Source of the DNA: JAAYZM01 sp964510785
GTDB lineage: Bacteria; Actinomycetota; Actinomycetes; Actinomycetales; Cellulomonadaceae
DNA length: 9,741 nucleotides
Assembly: GCA_964510785.1 (NCBI GenBank)
Contig: CAZECM010000102.1
Coordinates: forward strand, 1-9,741
Direction: 5' to 3'
Made by a program: the position numbers and the translations under genes. Shown piece after piece: positions 1 through 6,466 of this stretch (position 1 is the stretch's first letter; the number at the start of each line of letters is the position of its first letter). The notes beneath the pieces were generated by a model. It did no database searches. It was given only the letters and a program-made list of their open reading frames with translations, and was not told where the DNA came from.

Positions 1-337
1 TGATCGGCTCGCGGAAGACGGTACCACCGAGGATGTTGCGGATGGTGCCGTTGGGCGAGCGCCACATCTTCTTGAGGCCGAACTCCTCGACGCGCGCCTC
101 GTCTGGCGTGATCGTGGCGCACTTGACGCCCACGCCGTGCTCCTTGATGGCGTGCGCCGCGTCGATCGTCACCTGGTCGTCGGTGGCGTCGCGGTTCTCG
201 ATCGACAGGTCGTAGTACCGCAGGTCGACGTCGAGGTAGGGGTGGATGAGGCGGTCCTTGATGAACTGCCAGATGATCCGCGTCATCTCGTCACCGTCGA
301 GCTCGACGACCGGACCGACAACCTTGATCTTGGACAT
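1..337 (-). CDS. icd: NADP-dependent isocitrate dehydrogenase, N-terminal part
   Basis: Oxidises isocitrate to 2-oxoglutarate and CO2 with NADP+ in the cytoplasmic TCA cycle. Only the first 112 codons are present; the rest runs off the left edge (the full family is about 400-410 aa). The visible part closely resembles the homodimeric IDH1-type enzyme rather than the E. coli type: VELDGDEMTRIIW at residues 11-23, KCATITPDE at 72-80 and SPNGTIRNILGGTVFRE at 94-110. Residues T77, S94, N96, R100 and R109 fall at the same numbers as the substrate-binding residues of human IDH1. The ATG at 337-335 has an AGGAG Shine-Dalgarno at 347-351, nine bases upstream. The gene is divergent from the aquaporin gene. 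A 12-bp perfect palindrome lies about 48 bp upstream of the start and may control it. Identification is very secure. Confidence 0.97.
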   Translation of the reverse strand, partial: MSKIKVVGPVVELDGDEMTRIIWQFIKDRLIHPYLDVDLRYYDLSIENRDATDDQVTIDAAHAIKEHGVGVKCATITPDEARVEEFGLKKMWRSPNGTIRNILGGTVFREPI

Positions 338-378
338 GCGGGGCAACTCCTGCGCTGGAGGGACTGGGCTCAGGGGCA

Positions 379-396
379 AGATTACTTGATATCAAG
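379..396 (-). promoter_or_regulatory. icd promoter -10 box with abutting palindromic operator
   Basis: The 12-base sequence CTTGATATCAAG at 385-396 is a perfect palindrome and unusually AT-rich for this DNA. On the minus strand it is followed immediately by TAATCT (384-379), a good actinobacterial -10 box (TANNNT). The palindrome therefore lies in the spacer just upstream of the -10, about 48 bp before the icd start codon. A dimeric regulator bound there would compete with RNA polymerase. The shape suits a MarR- or TetR-type dimer. No -35 match is obvious, and the regulator is not in the window. Confidence 0.5.
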
Positions 397-585
397 AGAC
401 TTTGGCGTGGGGAGACGTGCTCGTCGCGCCCCTGGCGCGGTGGGATGCGCCACACCGTGACGAGCGACCTCAGGACGACGGCGGCACATCCCCGTAGTCT
501 TGCCGATGGCGCGCCCTCGCTCCGGTCTGTGAGCGGGCTGCGCCTCGCCAGTCTCGACCTCCGTCACCTCCCGAGAGCAGGACAC

Positions 586-1464
586 ATGAGCTCCACACCC
601 ACCGAACCCACGACCCCCGACCCTGATGACGCCCTCGAGCCCGCCGGCGTCCTGCTCGAGGAGACCGAGCTGAGCGAGGAAGAGCTCGCCGACCTCGAGG
701 CCTTCGCGACGGGCCAGGGTCTCGGTGGCGCGCTCGGCGTCGAGGTCCTCGGCACGTTCGCGCTCGTGCTCGCGGGCGTTGGCGTCGGGATGTATGCGAG
801 CGTGACGGGGATCGGGCCGCTCGGCACCGCCCTCGCCTTCGGCCTCGCCCTCTTTGCGCTCATCGCCGCGTTCGGGCGCGTCTCGGGCGGGCACTTCAAC
901 CCGGCCGTGACCCTCGGTGCCGCCCTCGCCGGGCGCACGTCGTGGGGGAAGGTGCTGCCCTACTGGCTCGCCCAGGTGGTCGGTGGCGCACTCGCGACGA
1001 CCGTGCTGTTCGTTGTCGCGAAGAGCAACCCGCAGCTGCCCGCCGAGAGCATCCAGCAGCTGTTCCAGGGCGTGTCCAACACGTTCGGCGACACTTCCCC
1101 GTTGCAGTTCGGCCTGGTCGGCGCGCTGCTGCTCGAGGTCGTCGTGACGGGCGTCTTCGTCGCCATCATCCTCGGCACGACGGCGCGCGACGCGCCCCCG
1201 AGCCTCGCCGCACCGGCGATCGGCCTCACGCTCGCGTTCGGCCTGCTCATCCTCACCCCCGTCACGAACGGCTCCATGAACCCGGCCCGTTCGCTCGCGA
1301 GCGCGCTGTTCGCGGGCTCGGGCCCGCTCGGCCAGGTGTGGCTGTTCTGGGTCGCACCGCTGGTCGGCGCCGCGATCGCCGGGCTGCTCTACGGTCTGTT
1401 CGGACCGGCCGCGGACGAGGACGACGAGATCGAGATCCTCGCCGTCGAGCGCGCCGAGGACTAG
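586..1464 (+). CDS. Aquaporin / MIP-family channel with atypical selectivity filter
   Basis: A 292-aa member of the major intrinsic protein family, which passively conducts water or small neutral solutes across the cell membrane. Both half-helix motifs are intact: HFNPAVT (NPA at 105-107) and SMNPARS (NPA at 232-234). About six hydrophobic segments span residues 48-275. Aligned by eye with E. coli AqpZ, the constriction residues are F85 (AqpZ F43), L220 (H174), G229 (T183) and R235 (R189). Two of the four water-channel residues are thus replaced, so the substrate should not be assumed to be water. A roughly 45-residue acidic, proline-rich N-terminal extension and an acidic C-terminal tail (DEDDEIEILAVERAED) are extra to AqpZ. 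I chose ATG 586 because GAGAG (573-577) lies 8 bases upstream; the frame stays open to an ATG at 445, but that extra stretch is Arg-rich and unlike the family. The gene converges on the DUF3017 gene across a hairpin terminator. Confidence 0.92.
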   Translation: MSSTPTEPTTPDPDDALEPAGVLLEETELSEEELADLEAFATGQGLGGALGVEVLGTFALVLAGVGVGMYASVTGIGPLGTALAFGLALFALIAAFGRVSGGHFNPAVTLGAALAGRTSWGKVLPYWLAQVVGGALATTVLFVVAKSNPQLPAESIQQLFQGVSNTFGDTSPLQFGLVGALLLEVVVTGVFVAIILGTTARDAPPSLAAPAIGLTLAFGLLILTPVTNGSMNPARSLASALFAGSGPLGQVWLFWVAPLVGAAIAGLLYGLFGPAADEDDEIEILAVERAED

Positions 1465-1503
1465 GCACCGCGCCGGAGCCGCTGAGCTCCGAGACACCCG
1501 AGA

Positions 1504-1539
1504 GGCCCCGGGCCCGACGCCTTCGTCGGTCCCGGGGCC
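1504..1539. terminator. Strong GC hairpin, bidirectional terminator
   Basis: Arms 1504-1518 and 1525-1539 pair over 14 of 15 positions (one mismatch, C1513/T1530) around a 6-base loop, GCCTTC. It lies between the stop of the plus-strand aquaporin gene (1464) and the stop of the minus-strand DUF3017 gene (1549), so it can end transcription from both sides. There is no U-tract, as is common for actinobacterial terminators. Confidence 0.85.
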
Positions 1540-1548
1540 CTCGTGCGT

Positions 1549-1830
1549 CTACTGCGGCACGACGGCGGCCAGCACGGCGATCGCGACCCCGAAGGTGAGC
1601 ATCACCGTCGCGTCGAGGGCACGCGAGCGCGCCGAGAGGCCCGAGGCGCGCGGCAGGGCGAGGCGCAGCACCCCGCCCGCGACCGCGACGGCGGCGAGCG
1701 TGCCCGCGGCCGCGATCGGTCCGGCCACGTAGGTCATGACCACGACGGCCGCCACCCCGAGGACGACGAACCACGCCGTCCCGGACCGCCCCCAGGGAGC
1801 TGGCTCGTCGTGCTCGGGCTGCCTGGTCAC
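1549..1830 (-). CDS. DUF3017 small membrane protein
   Basis: A 93-aa protein with a short polar N-terminus and about three hydrophobic helices (residues 19-38, 38-58 and 73-91), the last after a basic, polar linker (LPRASGLSARSRAL). Its size, helix pattern and position directly after purH match the actinobacterial DUF3017 family, whose function is unknown. The GTG at 1830-1828 is 38 bp after the purH stop, so the two are probably cotranscribed. The start is uncertain: an in-frame GTG nine bases upstream (1839-1837) has a better-spaced GGCGAG. The assignment rests mainly on synteny and topology. Confidence 0.78.
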   Translation of the reverse strand: MTRQPEHDEPAPWGRSGTAWFVVLGVAAVVVMTYVAGPIAAAGTLAAVAVAGGVLRLALPRASGLSARSRALDATVMLTFGVAIAVLAAVVPQ

Positions 1831-1868
1831 GCCCGGCACACTACTCGCCCAGGCCGGCCCCGGGGGAC

Positions 1869-3430
1869 TCAGTGCGCGAAGTGCCGCGTGCCCGTGAGGT
1901 AGAGCGTCACGCCCGCGGCGCGCGCCGCCTCGACGACCTCCTCGTCGCGCACGGAACCGCCAGGCTGCACGACGGCGCGGACCCCGGCGTCGAGCAGCAC
2001 CTGAAGCCCGTCCGCGAACGGGAAGAACGCGTCCGACGACGCGACCGCACCCCGGGCCTGCTCCACCTCGCCCGCGTTGGCCCGCTCGACGGCGAGGCGG
2101 CACGAGTCGACCCGGTTGACCTGGCCCATGCCGATGCCCACCGAGGCGCCGTCGCGCGCGAGCAGGATCGCGTTGGACTTCACGGCCCGTACGGCCCGCC
2201 AGGCGAACGCGAGGTCGGCGAGGGTCGCGTCGTCGGCGGCCTCTCCGGTCGCGAGGGTCCAGCTGCGCGGGTCGTCGCCGTCGGCGTCGATGCGGTCGAC
2301 AGCCTGCACGAGCATCCCGCCGCTCACGGGCCGGGTCTCGACCGCGCCGCTCGGCGCGCCGTCGACCTGGAGCAGCCGGATGTTCTTCTTCGCGGTGAGG
2401 ATCTCGATCGCCTCGGGCTCGAATCCCGGTGCCACGACCACCTCCGTGAAGACGGGTGCGATCTGCTCGGCCGCCGCCTTGGTGACGACGCCGTTCGCGG
2501 CGATGACCCCGCCGAACGCGCTCACGGGGTCGCACGCGTGGGCGCGCGCGTGGGCCTCGGCGATGTCCGAGCCGACCGCGATGCCGCACGGGTTGGCGTG
2601 CTTGATGATCGCGACGGCGNNNNNNNNNNGCTCATGGCCTTGCCGTGCAGCTGCGTGGCCTGCGCGAGACCCGCGGGACCGTACCCGGAGACGTAGAGCG
2701 CGGCGCGCTGGTGCGGGTTCTCGCCGTAGCGCAGCACGTCCGCGCGCTCCCACGTGCCGCCGATCCAGGCGGGGAAGCCCGTGCCCTCGTCGCTCGGGGC
2801 CACGACGCTGCCCATCCAGCTCGCGACGTGCACGTCGTACGTCGCGGTGTGGACGAAGGCCTGGGCCGCGAGGGCCTTGCGCTCGGCGTAGGTGAAGCCG
2901 CCCGCGGTCACGGCCGCGGCGACGTCGCCGTAGCGCGCGGGGTCGACGACGACGGCGACGCTCGGGTGGTTCTTCGCCGCCGCGCGGACCATCGAGGGTC
3001 CGCCGATGTCGATCTGCTCGACGCACTCGTCGGGGCTCGCCCCCGAGGCGACCGTCGCAGTGAAGGGGTAGAGGTTGACGATCACGAGCTCGAAAGCCTC
3101 GACGCCGAGCTCGGCGAGCTGTTCGAGGTGCTCGGGCTTGCGCGAGTCCGCGAGGATCCCGGCGTGCACGCGCGGGTGGAGGGTCTTGACGCGGCCCTCG
3201 AGGCACTCGGGGAAGCCCGTGAGGTCCTCGACCTTCGTGACGGGCACGCCCGCGGCGGCCACGGTCGCGGCGGTCGAGCCGGTCGAGACGAGCTCGACAC
3301 CCGCGGCGTGCAGGGCGGTGGCGAGCTCGACGAGCCCTGACTTGTCGTAGACGCTCAGCAGGGCGCGGCGCACGGGGCGGCGCGCGTCGTCGGCGAGCTG
3401 CACGGTGGGGCTTGTCGGGGCTGCGGACAT
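1869..3430 (-). CDS. purH: Bifunctional AICAR transformylase / IMP cyclohydrolase (interrupted by assembly gap)
   Basis: Catalyses the last two steps of IMP synthesis: formyl transfer from 10-formyl-THF to AICAR, then ring closure. The N-terminal cyclohydrolase (MGS-like) domain shows RRALLSVYDKSGLVELA at 21-37, LVSTGSTA at 47-54 and VKTLHPRVHAGIL at 81-93. The transformylase domain begins near LRYGENPHQ (233-241). After the gap it carries KHANPCG, which holds the catalytic Lys-His pair, and DPVSAFGG; the protein ends in TGTRHFAH. The ATG at 3430 has a perfect AGGAGG five bases upstream (3436-3441). The frame is disrupted at 2620-2629 by 10 Ns: 267 codons precede the gap and 249 follow it in a different phase. 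By comparison with E. coli PurH about 20 residues (YNN...ADP-like) are missing, giving a true length near 536 aa. This is an assembly defect, not a pseudogene. The gene is followed by DUF3017; purN is displaced 3.5 kb away. Confidence 0.96.
2620..2629. other. Assembly gap (10 N) inside purH
   Basis: Ten Ns break purH between codon 267 (AGC, ending at 2630) and the codons for AVAIIKHANPCG. Keeping frame needs a gap of 3n+2 bases, and 10 is 3n+1, so the gap length is a placeholder. Family alignment from memory predicts about 59 missing bases (20 residues, counting the C contributed by position 2619). Confidence 0.95.
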
Positions 3431-3435
3431 CAGGG

Positions 3436-3469
3436 CCTCCTGGGTCGGGTCGGTCGGGACGGACCCAGG
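3436..3469 (-). promoter_or_regulatory. purH leader hairpin overlapping its Shine-Dalgarno
   Basis: On the minus strand, CCTGGGTC (3469-3462) can pair perfectly over 8 bp with GACCCAGG (3446-3439). The loop is 15 bases and could form three more pairs. The 3' arm takes in three of the six bases of the AGGAGG ribosome binding site (3441-3436), five bases before the purH ATG. Folding could therefore reduce ribosome access. It does not resemble a known purine riboswitch. A possible purH -10 (TAGACT, 3558-3553) overlaps the stop codon of the preceding gene; it is weak. Regulation is inference. Confidence 0.35.
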
Positions 3470-3555
3470 CACCCAGGCGGGCGGCGCGCTGCGGGACGAG
3501 CTCTCGGCCGCTCCCCGGTGGTGGTCCACCCTCGCCAGTCGCGACCTGAGCCAGT

Positions 3556-4500
3556 CTAGCCGTTGGCAGGACCGCCGAGCTGGGCCGAGGCGCGGCTCCT
3601 ACGGACGCCCAGCACCACGATCGCGACGAACGCGAGGCCGAGTGCACTCGCGCCCACGAGCACCCACGTTCGGGGGGACCCGCTGGTCGCCGGCGAGGCT
3701 GGCGCCGGCGGGGTTCTCGTCGAAGGGCTATCCGCAGCAAGCGACTCGAGGGCCGTCGCCACGTCCGCCCGCCACGCGGTCGCGGCACCCATATCGAGCC
3801 CCATGATCGAGGGACGTCCGGCGAACTCGCCTTGCCAGATCGCGATGAGCTCCGCTTCCGCGTTCTGCTTGGCGAGCGCAAGTGCGAGGTCCGCTACGGC
3901 GACCGTGACGTCCGTTCCGACGTCGTATCCCGCGCGACCGTCGAGTGCCGTGGCGTGCTCGTGCGAGGCGCTCAGGCTGTAGAGACCTGACCCCACGGTC
4001 AGCAGCGCACCGATGTCCTCCCATGCCAGGGTGTCGGAGACGGTGATCGCGATCGCGCCAGTCTCGGTGACCGTGTCGTCCGAGCTGACCGAGGCACATT
4101 GGAGCACGTCACCCGGCTCACCCCCGAAGAATGCCCTGGCGCAGTACTCACCCGAGTGCCCGAGCACGTCCGCGGGCTCCGCACCACCCTGCGCCGACTG
4201 AGTGATCAGGTCAAAGGTCGGCGGCAGCAGCACGTACTGCGCGACTGGCCGCGACACGCTGAGCTCGAGGCCCCCAGGGTTCAGGCGTTCGGCGATCTCG
4301 CCCTTGATGCCTGCGGCCAGCCGACTCGTGCCCGGACCCTCGAACCACTCGACAACCGCGGCGGGCACCACGTCAGGAGAGGACGCGTCCTGCGCGGACA
4401 ATGCCCACGTCGCGCCCGGCGCCATCGTCACACCGACGGCGGCCAGTGCCGAAGCGAGGCCGACCTGGACCGTTCGGCGACCTGCGCGGATCAAGTTCAC
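3556..4500 (-). CDS. Unrecognised secreted, C-terminally membrane-anchored protein
   Basis: A 314-aa protein I do not recognise. It begins with a typical Sec signal peptide: basic MNLIRAGRR, a hydrophobic core at about 11-30, and a likely cleavage near ATWALSA (30-36). A roughly 220-residue extracytoplasmic domain follows, with two cysteines (C120, C135) that could form a disulfide. Next come a Ser/Thr/Pro-rich linker at 256-276, one transmembrane helix at about 279-298, and a short basic tail (RRSRASAQLGGPANG). This is a type I topology with the domain outside the cell; no LPXTG is seen. The GTG start at 4500-4498 is chosen because it opens the signal peptide and sits 6 bases after a TATCTT -10 box. 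Third-position GC is visibly lower than in the neighbours, which suggests later acquisition. It lies between purH and a TetR gene, where these genomes often have no such gene. The reading frame continues upstream to 4722, but that part overlaps the TetR gene antiparallel to nothing useful and is Arg-rich noise. Confidence 0.82.
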   Translation of the reverse strand: MNLIRAGRRTVQVGLASALAAVGVTMAPGATWALSAQDASSPDVVPAAVVEWFEGPGTSRLAAGIKGEIAERLNPGGLELSVSRPVAQYVLLPPTFDLITQSAQGGAEPADVLGHSGEYCARAFFGGEPGDVLQCASVSSDDTVTETGAIAITVSDTLAWEDIGALLTVGSGLYSLSASHEHATALDGRAGYDVGTDVTVAVADLALALAKQNAEAELIAIWQGEFAGRPSIMGLDMGAATAWRADVATALESLAADSPSTRTPPAPASPATSGSPRTWVLVGASALGLAFVAIVVLGVRRSRASAQLGGPANG

Positions 4501-4506
4501 AACGCG

Positions 4507-4512
4507 AAGATA
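4507..4512 (-). promoter_or_regulatory. -10 box for leaderless transcript of the secreted protein
   Basis: TATCTT on the minus strand fits TANNNT and ends 6 bases before the GTG at 4500. That spacing would place the transcription start at the start codon. No Shine-Dalgarno lies in range, since the only GGGAG is more than 15 bases away. No clear -35 is visible. Confidence 0.5.
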
Positions 4513-4583
4513 CTGACTCCCGCTGTTGATGAGGAAGAACCTCGACGAGTCCCCTGCATAGCTCTTCAGGTCACCCCGCACGG

Positions 4584-5378
4584 TCAGTGCAGGTCGACGC
4601 GCAGCCCCACGCCCGCCGCGGCGGTCGCGAGCGTGACCTCGAAGAGGCGATCGTGGTCCGAGGTCATGCCGTGCAGGTGGCCGAACACCTCGGCGGAGAC
4701 GGCGCCCACGAGGCTCACCCACAGCGTGACCGAGCGTGCGACCTCACGCTCGCCCGGGACTGGCCCGACGGCGGGTGACGACCCGTCTGTGCCCACGACG
4801 GTCACGTGCTCCCGCGCGAACGCCATGACTTCCTCACCCATGAGCCCGTTCGCCTCGAACTCCGGGCCGGCGGGGTCGAGCAGGCCGCGCGCGGCCGCGG
4901 TGAGGAGAAGGGTCTCGATGACGAGCCATAGCCGGGCCGCCGCGGCGACCGTCTCGCGTGGGGCGGCGTAGCCCGGGACGGGCGTGCCGTAGATGAGCTC
5001 GAAGGACGAGCGGTTCGCGAGGGCCCAGCCCCGGAAGGCGTGTCCGACGGCGAGCCACACCCGGCCCGGGTCCTCGCCGTCGGCGAAGGACGCGCCCATC
5101 GCACCCTCGCACAGGCCGCCGACCTCGTGGTACGCCTCGAGGATGAGCGCGGTCAGGAGCGAGTCGCGCGAGTCGACGTACCGGTAGACCGCGGAGGACG
5201 AGACCCCGAGCTCGCGGGCGACGGCACGCAGCGAGAGCCCGGCCGCACCGTCTGCGGCGAGGCGGGCGCGGGCGACGGCGAGCAGGTCCGCCATGAACTG
5301 CGCGCGGGCGCGGGCACGCACGCCACCGAGGGCGGGCTCGGCGGTGGCGTCGGGCGGGGTGTTCGACGGGGAGGTCAC
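4584..5378 (-). CDS. TetR/AcrR-family transcriptional repressor
   Basis: A 264-aa TetR-family regulator. The N-terminal DNA-binding domain spans about 22-75, with the helix-turn-helix LRAVARELGVSSSAVYRYV at 50-68, and is followed by the typical DSRDSLLTALI helix. The C-terminal ligand domain (WLAVGHAFRGWALANRSSF at 108-126, then ELIYGTPVPGY) resembles the WHG-type TetR C-terminal domain; the ligand cannot be told. The GTG at 5378-5376 is the only sensible start, giving a 20-residue unstructured lead; nearby ATGs are out of frame. It is divergent from the SDR gene across a 143-bp spacer with duplicated palindromes, so it most likely represses that gene and itself. The secreted-protein gene follows 83 bp downstream on the same strand but has its own -10. 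Confidence 0.92.
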   Translation of the reverse strand: MTSPSNTPPDATAEPALGGVRARARAQFMADLLAVARARLAADGAAGLSLRAVARELGVSSSAVYRYVDSRDSLLTALILEAYHEVGGLCEGAMGASFADGEDPGRVWLAVGHAFRGWALANRSSFELIYGTPVPGYAAPRETVAAAARLWLVIETLLLTAAARGLLDPAGPEFEANGLMGEEVMAFAREHVTVVGTDGSSPAVGPVPGEREVARSVTLWVSLVGAVSAEVFGHLHGMTSDHDRLFEVTLATAAAGVGLRVDLH

Positions 5379-5397
5379 GGACTCATCATGCCCTAGA

Positions 5398-5486
5398 TGC
5401 GAGCACGAGTCACGAATGCGAGCAGTGCTCTTGACTCCGGCCGCCCGACCGTGCGAGCATGAGTCACATTCGAGAGCACCGCTCTC
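5398..5486. promoter_or_regulatory. Duplicated palindromic operator and SDR promoter
   Basis: Two related 35-base units start at 5398 and 5452, 54 bp apart. Their first 16 bases (TGCGAGCAYGAGTCAC) match at 15 positions. Each ends in a palindrome: GAGCA-G-TGCTC (5420-5430) in the first and GAGAGC-ACC-GCTCTC (5472-5486) in the second. These look like TetR-type operator sites for the divergent repressor. A plus-strand -35, TTGACT (5431-5436), sits against the first palindrome, and a poor -10, GAGCAT (5455-5460), falls inside the second unit. Bound repressor would cover the SDR promoter and could also affect the repressor's own promoter. The protein-site pairing is inferred from position. Confidence 0.65.
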
Positions 5487-5521
5487 ATTACTCGACCCGC
5501 ACAGCCACCGAGGAGACCGTC

Positions 5522-6466
5522 ATGTCACGTCACGTCGTCGTCGGAAAGGGTCCCGTCGGGACCACGCTCGCGAGCCTGCTCGCCGGCCAGGGGCACGACG
5601 TCGTCGTCGTCTCCCGTTCTGGGGCCCCCACGGTCGGGGACGAGCGGACCACGCACCGCGCCGCGGACATCGCCCAACCCGGCGCCCTCACCGAGCTCGC
5701 GCGCGACGCGGACGTCCTCTACAACTGCGTCAACCCGCCCTACCACCGCTGGGTCACCGACTGGCCGCCGCTGCACGAGGCGTTCCTCGACGCGGCCGAG
5801 GCCAGCGGCGCGGTGCTCGTGACCACGGGGAACCTCTACGGCTACGGCGCGGGAAGCGGCGTCATGCGCGAGGACACCCCGCTCGCGAGCACCGAGACGA
5901 AGGGGCGGGTCCGGGCGGCGATGTGGCACGAGGCGCTCGCGCGGCACGAGGCCGGACGGGTGCGTGCGACCGAGGTGCGAGCGAGCGACTATCTGGGTCC
6001 GCTCGCGATCGACTCGGCCCACTACGGTGCCCGGATGCTCGGTCCGCTGCTCGCGGAGCGCACGCTGCGGCCCGTGGGCAACCCCGACCTGCCCCACTCC
6101 GTGGTCTACGTCCCGGACTTCGCCCGCGCGCTCGCCGCCGCGGGGAGCACCGAGGCCGCCTGGGGGTACGCGTGGCTCGCCCCGCACCACGAGGCGATCA
6201 CGTACCGCGAGGTCGCGCAGCGCTTCGCCCAGGCCGCCGGGGTGCGCGAACCGCGCCTCGCGCCGCTCCCGGGGGCCATGCTGGCCGTCGCGGCCGCCGC
6301 CCTGCCGATGATGCGCGAGGTGAAGAAGATCTCCTACCAGTTCACCGAGCCGTTCTTCGTGGACTCGAGCGTCTCCGAGCAGGTGCTCGCCGTGACCTCG
6401 ACCCCGTGGCCCGAGATCGTCGACACCACGCTCGCCTCGTGGCGGGCTGCGGCACCTGCTAGCTAA
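5522..6466 (+). CDS. Atypical NAD(P)-binding SDR / epimerase-like protein
   Basis: A 314-aa protein with an N-terminal Rossmann fold: HVVVGKGPVGTTLASLLAGQ at 4-23 carries the GxGxxG nucleotide loop (GKGPVG, 8-13), and VVVVSRSG (27-34) is the second strand. Later landmarks match extended SDRs of the NAD-dependent epimerase group: NCVNPPYHRW at 68-77, LVTTGNLYGYG at 99-109, a RASDYLGP motif at 153-160, and VYVPDFARAL at 195-204. The catalytic YxxxK is absent; the equivalent stretch reads GRVRAAMWHEAL (128-139). It is therefore an atypical SDR that may bind a dinucleotide without classical epimerase chemistry. The substrate is unknown. The ATG at 5522 has GGAG six bases upstream; the frame opens at 5459, but that would place the start inside the operator. 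It is probably repressed by the divergent TetR. Its TAA overlaps the YnfA stop on the other strand (6463-6466). Confidence 0.88.
   Translation: MSRHVVVGKGPVGTTLASLLAGQGHDVVVVSRSGAPTVGDERTTHRAADIAQPGALTELARDADVLYNCVNPPYHRWVTDWPPLHEAFLDAAEASGAVLVTTGNLYGYGAGSGVMREDTPLASTETKGRVRAAMWHEALARHEAGRVRATEVRASDYLGPLAIDSAHYGARMLGPLLAERTLRPVGNPDLPHSVVYVPDFARALAAAGSTEAAWGYAWLAPHHEAITYREVAQRFAQAAGVREPRLAPLPGAMLAVAAAALPMMREVKKISYQFTEPFFVDSSVSEQVLAVTSTPWPEIVDTTLASWRAAAPAS

Noticed and set aside
445..585. A 47-residue N-terminal extension of the aquaporin
   Set aside because: The added residues are Arg/Ser-rich and unlike the family, and a Shine-Dalgarno fits the ATG at 586.
382..1497. A 371-codon minus-strand open frame over the aquaporin gene
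   Set aside because: Highly charged, repetitive Arg/Glu/Gly composition opposite a clear MIP-family gene with both NPA motifs.
3431..3555. A purine or THF riboswitch upstream of purH
   Set aside because: No conserved riboswitch core could be seen in this GC-rich 125-bp leader, only a simple hairpin.
3431..3881. An upstream extension of the frame that holds the PurH C-terminus
   Set aside because: That frame is joined to the true C-terminal half only because the N gap has the wrong length; the real N-terminal half is in another frame with intact motifs.
4501..4722. An N-terminal extension of the secreted protein into the TetR gene
   Set aside because: It would overlap the TetR coding region in another frame and bury the signal peptide; a -10 box lies just before GTG 4500.
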